From the NCBI GenBank assembly GCA_030770545.1, contig CM061093.1, positions 2,592,501 to 2,656,500 on the forward strand: 64,000 nucleotides of DNA, given 5' to 3'. Made by a program: the position numbers and the translations under genes. Below the pieces are notes generated by a model. That model was given only the letters and a program-made list of their open reading frames with translations, was not told where the DNA came from and searched no databases. Origin of the DNA: Macropodus opercularis. Lineage: Eukaryota > Chordata > Actinopteri > Anabantiformes > Osphronemidae. How positions within the stretch are numbered: position 1 is the stretch's first letter; the number at the start of each line of letters is the position of its first letter. Positions 59,998-64,000 of the stretch are shown one piece after another.

Positions 59998-62900
59998 ATG
60001 GTAAGTACATTAGAACAGTGTGTTTACTGTAATATTTTGCTGGAGACCTGGAACCTCAATGTGTTTTGTCTCTATGATTTGTCCACAGGCTGACAAGTTG
60101 TGCGGACTTTGCTTTGGAAACTTTTCCGACCTAAAGCAGCACCTGAACGTGTCCCACACTATTCCAAACGAAGAAGAGTTTGATCTTCTCCTGCAATATG
60201 GGAATCCACGGTGAGATTAAGATTGTTGTCTGATATTTATGTAGAGATACATAATGTTATTATATTATTTCATGAGTTGTTTTCGTTTTTCACCACAGAA
60301 CTAGAAAAACCCTGGATTGTAAAATCTGTGGAAAGAAGACCCTAGTTCGCCTTGATAGACACCTGCAGTTCTCACACAACATGGGTTCAGTAAAAGTACA
60401 TAAGTTCACTTTGTGTTTAAAAATGTTTCTCCCTCTAAACTCAGTTTAATCTAAAGTCAAATAACGTTTATAGGACCGAGAACCAGTAATGAAGGAAGCT
60501 AAGAGGGCAGCTATAGTCAAAGAGCTGGCGAAGTTAAGGGAATCTAACCCAGATGTGCCCCTGGTTTCAACGCTGGACATGGGCAGAATTGCTGAACACG
60601 GTACTGGTAAGTGGTGCTTATGTTTTTTGGTCCATATCAGAAAAGTCATCTAATGGCATCCTATTAACTTGAGTAATAAACTACAATTTGTAAGGGTTTC
60701 CATTTACACCCAATGATGTTATTTATTCTACTGAAGTTTGGAACCACTGGGTTTTCATCTGAAACTTGCACATTTCATATATCTCAGAAAACGTTAATTG
60801 TGCTTGCTTTGTCTACGTACGTAGCTTATACATTATTTCAGCATGCTCCTGAAAGAGTTCTTATTCTTTCATATTTCCTCCCTTTTCCACAATTAAACTG
60901 TTTGTTTCTCTTAAATCACTGTGACAGGTATTCTGCAAATCCAGCGTGACAAAATGGTAAGTACATTAAAACAGTGTGTTTACTGTAATATTTTGCTGAA
61001 GACCTGGAACCTCAATGTGTTTTGTCACTTTGATTTGTCCACAGGCTGACAAGTTGTGCGGACTTTGCTTTGGAAACTATTCCAATCTAAAGCAGCACCT
61101 GAACGTGTCCCACACTATTCCAAACAAAGAAGAGTTTAAGCTTCTCATGAAATATGGGAATGCACGGTGAGATTCAGATTGTTGTCTGATATTTATGTAG
61201 AGATACATGTAACGAGTCAGCCCTCCAACCACTGGAGGGCGCTCTTGTTCCCTCCTATTCTTTGTTGGTTTCTGTTCATCCACTTCCTTTTCTGTTCATT
61301 ATTGATTTCACCTGTTTGTTATTTCCTGTTTAGTTGGTATTTAATTTCCTCCCTGTGTCTTTGCTGGCTCTTTGGTTGATAATTGTTTGTATGGTATGGT
61401 ATGGTATGGTATGGTATGGTATGGTATGTATTGTTTGAATGTTGAAATTCTGAGTAAGGAATTCTTGAGGGCATCCTGCGTTTAAACACCTGGTTTGTTT
61501 GTTTAGTTATTCGTTTGAGACTTTGGAACTTGTTTAGATATTGGCTTGACTTACCTAGGGACTTAGAGACTTATTCTAACTTTGCTTATGACTTGTTTTC
61601 CTCCTGTATGTGCTTCTGTTTGTTTTGTTGATGGTGCGTCTACGCTTTGATTACAATTCAATCTACTATTTTTGTTTGTGGCTCATGCACTTGGGTTTCC
61701 CAGTTTTTGTAGTCGGGGCATTTAAGTTAAGAGCTGAACAGCCCCTAGTTAGCTTTGGCGTCACCCAGTGGTGACTAAAGATAGTACTGGGGACTCAGGC
61801 TTTCCTACCCCTGGTACTCTAGAGATTGCAAACGTAACAAAATACAATATAGGTATATAATTTATTATATACATACATAATGTTATTATATTATGTGGTG
61901 GTCTTTCATGAGTTGTTTTCGTTTCCCACCACAGAACTACAACAACCCTGGATTGTGAAATCTGTGGAAAGAAGACCCTAGTTCGCCTTGATAAACACCT
62001 CCAGGACTTACACAACATGGGTTCAGCAAAAGTACATACGTTCAGTTTGTGTTTAAAAATGTTTCTCCCTCTAAACTCAGTTTAATCTAAAGTCAAATAA
62101 CGTTTATAGGACCGAGAACCAGTAATGAAGGAAGCTAAGAGGGCAGCTATAGTCAAAGAGCTGGCGAAGTTAAGGGAATCTAACCCAGATGTGCCCCTGG
62201 TTTCAACGCTGGACATGGGCAGTATTGCTGAACACGGTACTGGTAAGTGGTGCTTATGTTTTTTGGTCCATATCAGAAAAGTCATCTAATGACATCCTAT
62301 TAACTTGAGCAATAAACTACTTTGTAAGGGTTTCCATTTACACCCAATGATATTTATTCTACTGAATGAATGGGTTCAGTAGAATGTGCCTACTAGGTTT
62401 TCATTTGCAATTTGAAACTTGAAAATTTCCTTAGACTACTGTGCTCCAAGTGTTCGTTGTCAGAGTGACCACCTGACTGCCTCCAGTGACCCTCATGAGA
62501 GTGGATTGAGTCCTGTTCCTGGATCTCTCAACTCCTCTTCCCCTCTATTTATAGGGCAGACTCTCCCTATTTGTAAGGCAGAGTTTGAGGAGCCTTTTGA
62601 CAAGAAGGCTGAGGATGATGAGGAGGAGGAGATGGAGTTGCAATTCCTGGATCTTCACTTGTCCAGCAGCTCATGTGACACAGATGAGAGAAACCTGTCT
62701 TCCACTGATTGTCATCACAGTACAATTCAGCCACGTAGTCCAGCCACTAATGGGTTCCACAGCTTATCTTCCTCTTCAAGTCCTGCTCCAGGCTCTCACA
62801 ACGTCTCTTCCAAACAGTCTGTGTCCCTAAATTCTACATCTCCTGAGAGGGAAGTACCTTCATCCAACCTGCCGGGACACTTAAGTGGCCAGAGTGACCA

Positions 62901-64000
62901 CCTGACTGCCTCCAGTGACCCTCATGAGAGCGGATTGAGTCCTGTTCCTGGATCTCTCAACTCCTCTTCCCCTCCTTTTTTATTTATAGGGCAGACTCTC
63001 CCTATTTGTAAGGCAGAGTTTGAGGAGCCTTTTGACAAGAAGGCTGAGGATGATGAGGAGGAGGAGATGGAGTTACAATCGCTGGATCTTCACTTGTCCA
63101 GCAGCTCATGTGACACAGATGAGAGAAACCTGTCTTCCACTGATTGTCATCACAGTACAATTCAGCCACGTAGTCCAGCCACTAATGGGTTCCACAGCTT
63201 ATCTTCCTCTTCAAGTCCTGCTCCAGGCTCTCACAACGTCTCTTCCAAACAGTCTGTGTCCCTAAATTCTACATCTCCTGAGAGGGAAGTACCTTCATCC
63301 AACCTGCCGGGACACTTAAGTGGCCAGAGTGACCACCTGACTGCCTCCAGTGACCCTCATGAGAGCGGATTGAGTCCTGTTCCTGGATCTCTCAACTCCT
63401 CTTCCACTCCTCACCACCAACGTCCTTCCACGCCACAATCTGTGTCCCTAAATTCTACATCTCCTGAGAGGGAAGTACCTTCATCCAACCTGCCGGGACA
63501 CTTAAGTGGCCAGAGTGACCACCTGACTGCCTCCAGTGACCCTCATGAGAGCGGATTGAGTCCTGTTCCTGGATCTCTCAACTCCTCTTCCCCTCTATTT
63601 ATAGGGCAGACTCTCCCTATTTGTAAGGCAGAGTTTGAGGAGCCTTTTGACAAGAAGGCTGAGGATGATGAGGAGGAGGAGATGGAGTTACAATCGCTGG
63701 ATCTTCACTTGTCCAGCAGCTCATGTGACACAGATGAGAGAAACCTGTCTTCCACTGATTGTCATCACAGTACAATTCAGCCACGTAGTCCAGCCACTAA
63801 TGGGTTCCACAGCTTATCTTCCTCTTCAAGTCCTGCTCCAGGCTCTCACAACGTCTCTTCCAAACAGTCTGTGTCCCTAAATTCTACATCTCCTGAGAGG
63901 GAAGTACCTTCATCCAACCTGCCGGGACACTTAAGTGGCCAGAGTGACCACCTGACTGCCTCCAGTGACCCTCATGAGAGCGGATTGAGTCCTGTTCCTG
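59998..64000 (+). CDS. Two-module zinc-finger protein, gene 2 (spliced, runs off window)
   Basis: Predicted join: ATG 59,998-60,000; 60,089-60,210; 60,299-60,389 (or 60,395); 60,474-60,606; linker exon 60,928-60,956; 61,045-61,166; 61,935-62,031; 62,110-62,242; and terminal exon from 62,435 to beyond 64,000. Module 1 lacks a terminal exon. Its exon 5 ends in phase 1, and the 29-base linker exon restores phase 0 for the second ADKLCGLC exon, so the frame stays open: GTGILQIQRDKMADKLCGLC. This gives four C2H2-like fingers in two pairs, then a long Ser/Pro/acidic tail. At least ~760 residues are visible, with no stop up to the window edge. The reading agrees with gene 1 exon by exon. Alternative: two separate genes, the first losing its 3' exon. 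The function is unnamed; nucleic-acid binding is inferred. Confidence 0.6.
60928..60956 (+). other. Start exon turned linker exon in gene 2
   Basis: This 29-base exon equals the start exon of each gene (GTATTCTGCAAATCCAGCG then TGACAAAATG). Joined to the preceding exon 5 it reads G-ILQIQRDKM and keeps the frame into the next zinc-finger exon. Its acceptor (ACTGTGACAG) and donor (GTAAGTAC) are intact. Confidence 0.6.
61206..61868. mobile_element. Unclassified insertion in an intron of gene 2
   Basis: About 660 bp separate intron sequence that is continuous in the sister copies (GAGATACATAATGTTATT at 60,245). The block starts near TGTAACGAGTCAG, contains CAACCACTGGAGGGCGCTC, and ends near ACGTAACA. 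TG...CA ends suggest a solo LTR-like remnant, but no duplicated partner or coding domain is present. It also carries a pentanucleotide microsatellite. Confidence 0.45.
61389..61429 (+). repeat. (GTATG)n microsatellite
   Basis: Eight tandem copies of a five-base unit (GTATG/TATGG phase), inside the intronic insertion. Confidence 0.95.
62461..64000 (+). repeat. Coding repeats in the terminal exon of gene 2
   Basis: Repeat starts at CAGAGTGACCACCTGACTGC fall at 62,461, 62,890, 63,325, 63,511 and 63,940, so periods are 429, 435, 186 and 429 bases, all multiples of three (143, 145, 62 and 143 residues). Each long repeat encodes SDHLTASSDPHESGLSPVPG, an acidic EFEEPFDKK...EEEE part, a Ser-rich part, and SPEREVPSSNLPGHLSG. 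The short one lacks the acidic part. Gene 1 has only one such segment. Near-identity between repeats suggests recent expansion. The last repeat is cut by the window edge. Confidence 0.85.

Noticed and set aside
62585..62830. An 81-codon Arg-rich ORF repeated at 62,585, 63,020 and 63,635
   Set aside because: It is a shadow of the terminal exon of gene 2 in another frame; the GAGGATGATGAGGAGGAGG stretch reads as acidic in the true frame.

Overview
The window looks like vertebrate, most probably teleost fish, nuclear DNA close to a chromosome end. The support is TTAGGG blocks, a long satellite, degenerate non-LTR retrotransposons of the kind common in fish, and split genes with GT-AG introns. 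No bacterial-type operon, rRNA or tRNA was recognised.

1-32,912: a higher-order satellite. About ten diverged ~70-bp monomers form a 702-bp unit, and most units are lengthened by whole 75-bp steps. A composite retroelement-like block with two minisatellites sits in the array twice (5,012-7,288 and 30,023-32,095). A third copy, cut after ~135 bp (32,913-33,047), runs straight into TTAGGG repeats.

33,048-50,968: six tandem subtelomeric units of ~2.1-3.4 kb separated or punctuated by TTAGGG blocks, all with the G-rich strand on +. Each unit carries a 116-bp block with three pairs of complementary arms (a possible structured RNA or foldback element), several segments bounded by good splice signals, and a GC-rich core. 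The core holds a weak, frameshifted resemblance to alpha-tubulin. Five of the six units also carry, or are followed by, a module of the same general plan; four carry a tandem series of ~145-180-bp exon-like repeats.

50,969-54,470: non-satellite DNA. It holds a short relic that aligns without gaps to a D-aminoacyl-tRNA deacylase 2 (DTD2)-type motif, dispersed fish repeats, and broken LINE pieces on both strands.

54,480-64,000: a small tandem gene family encoding a protein with two C2H2-like zinc fingers, unnamed here. Gene 1 is complete (CDS 55,076-56,249, about 240 residues, poly(A) signal at 56,386). Gene 2 (from 59,998, running off the right edge) appears to be a fused two-module version. 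Exons 2-5 were duplicated, and reading phases show that the former start exon now acts as an in-frame linker. Its terminal exon has expanded by in-frame repeats of 143, 145, 62 and 143 residues. Both genes share a promoter-proximal inverted pair of ETS-type sites. A minus-strand LINE and anonymous sequence lie between the genes.

All splice structures, homologies and alignments here were made by eye from the sequence and have not been tested by search or transcript data.
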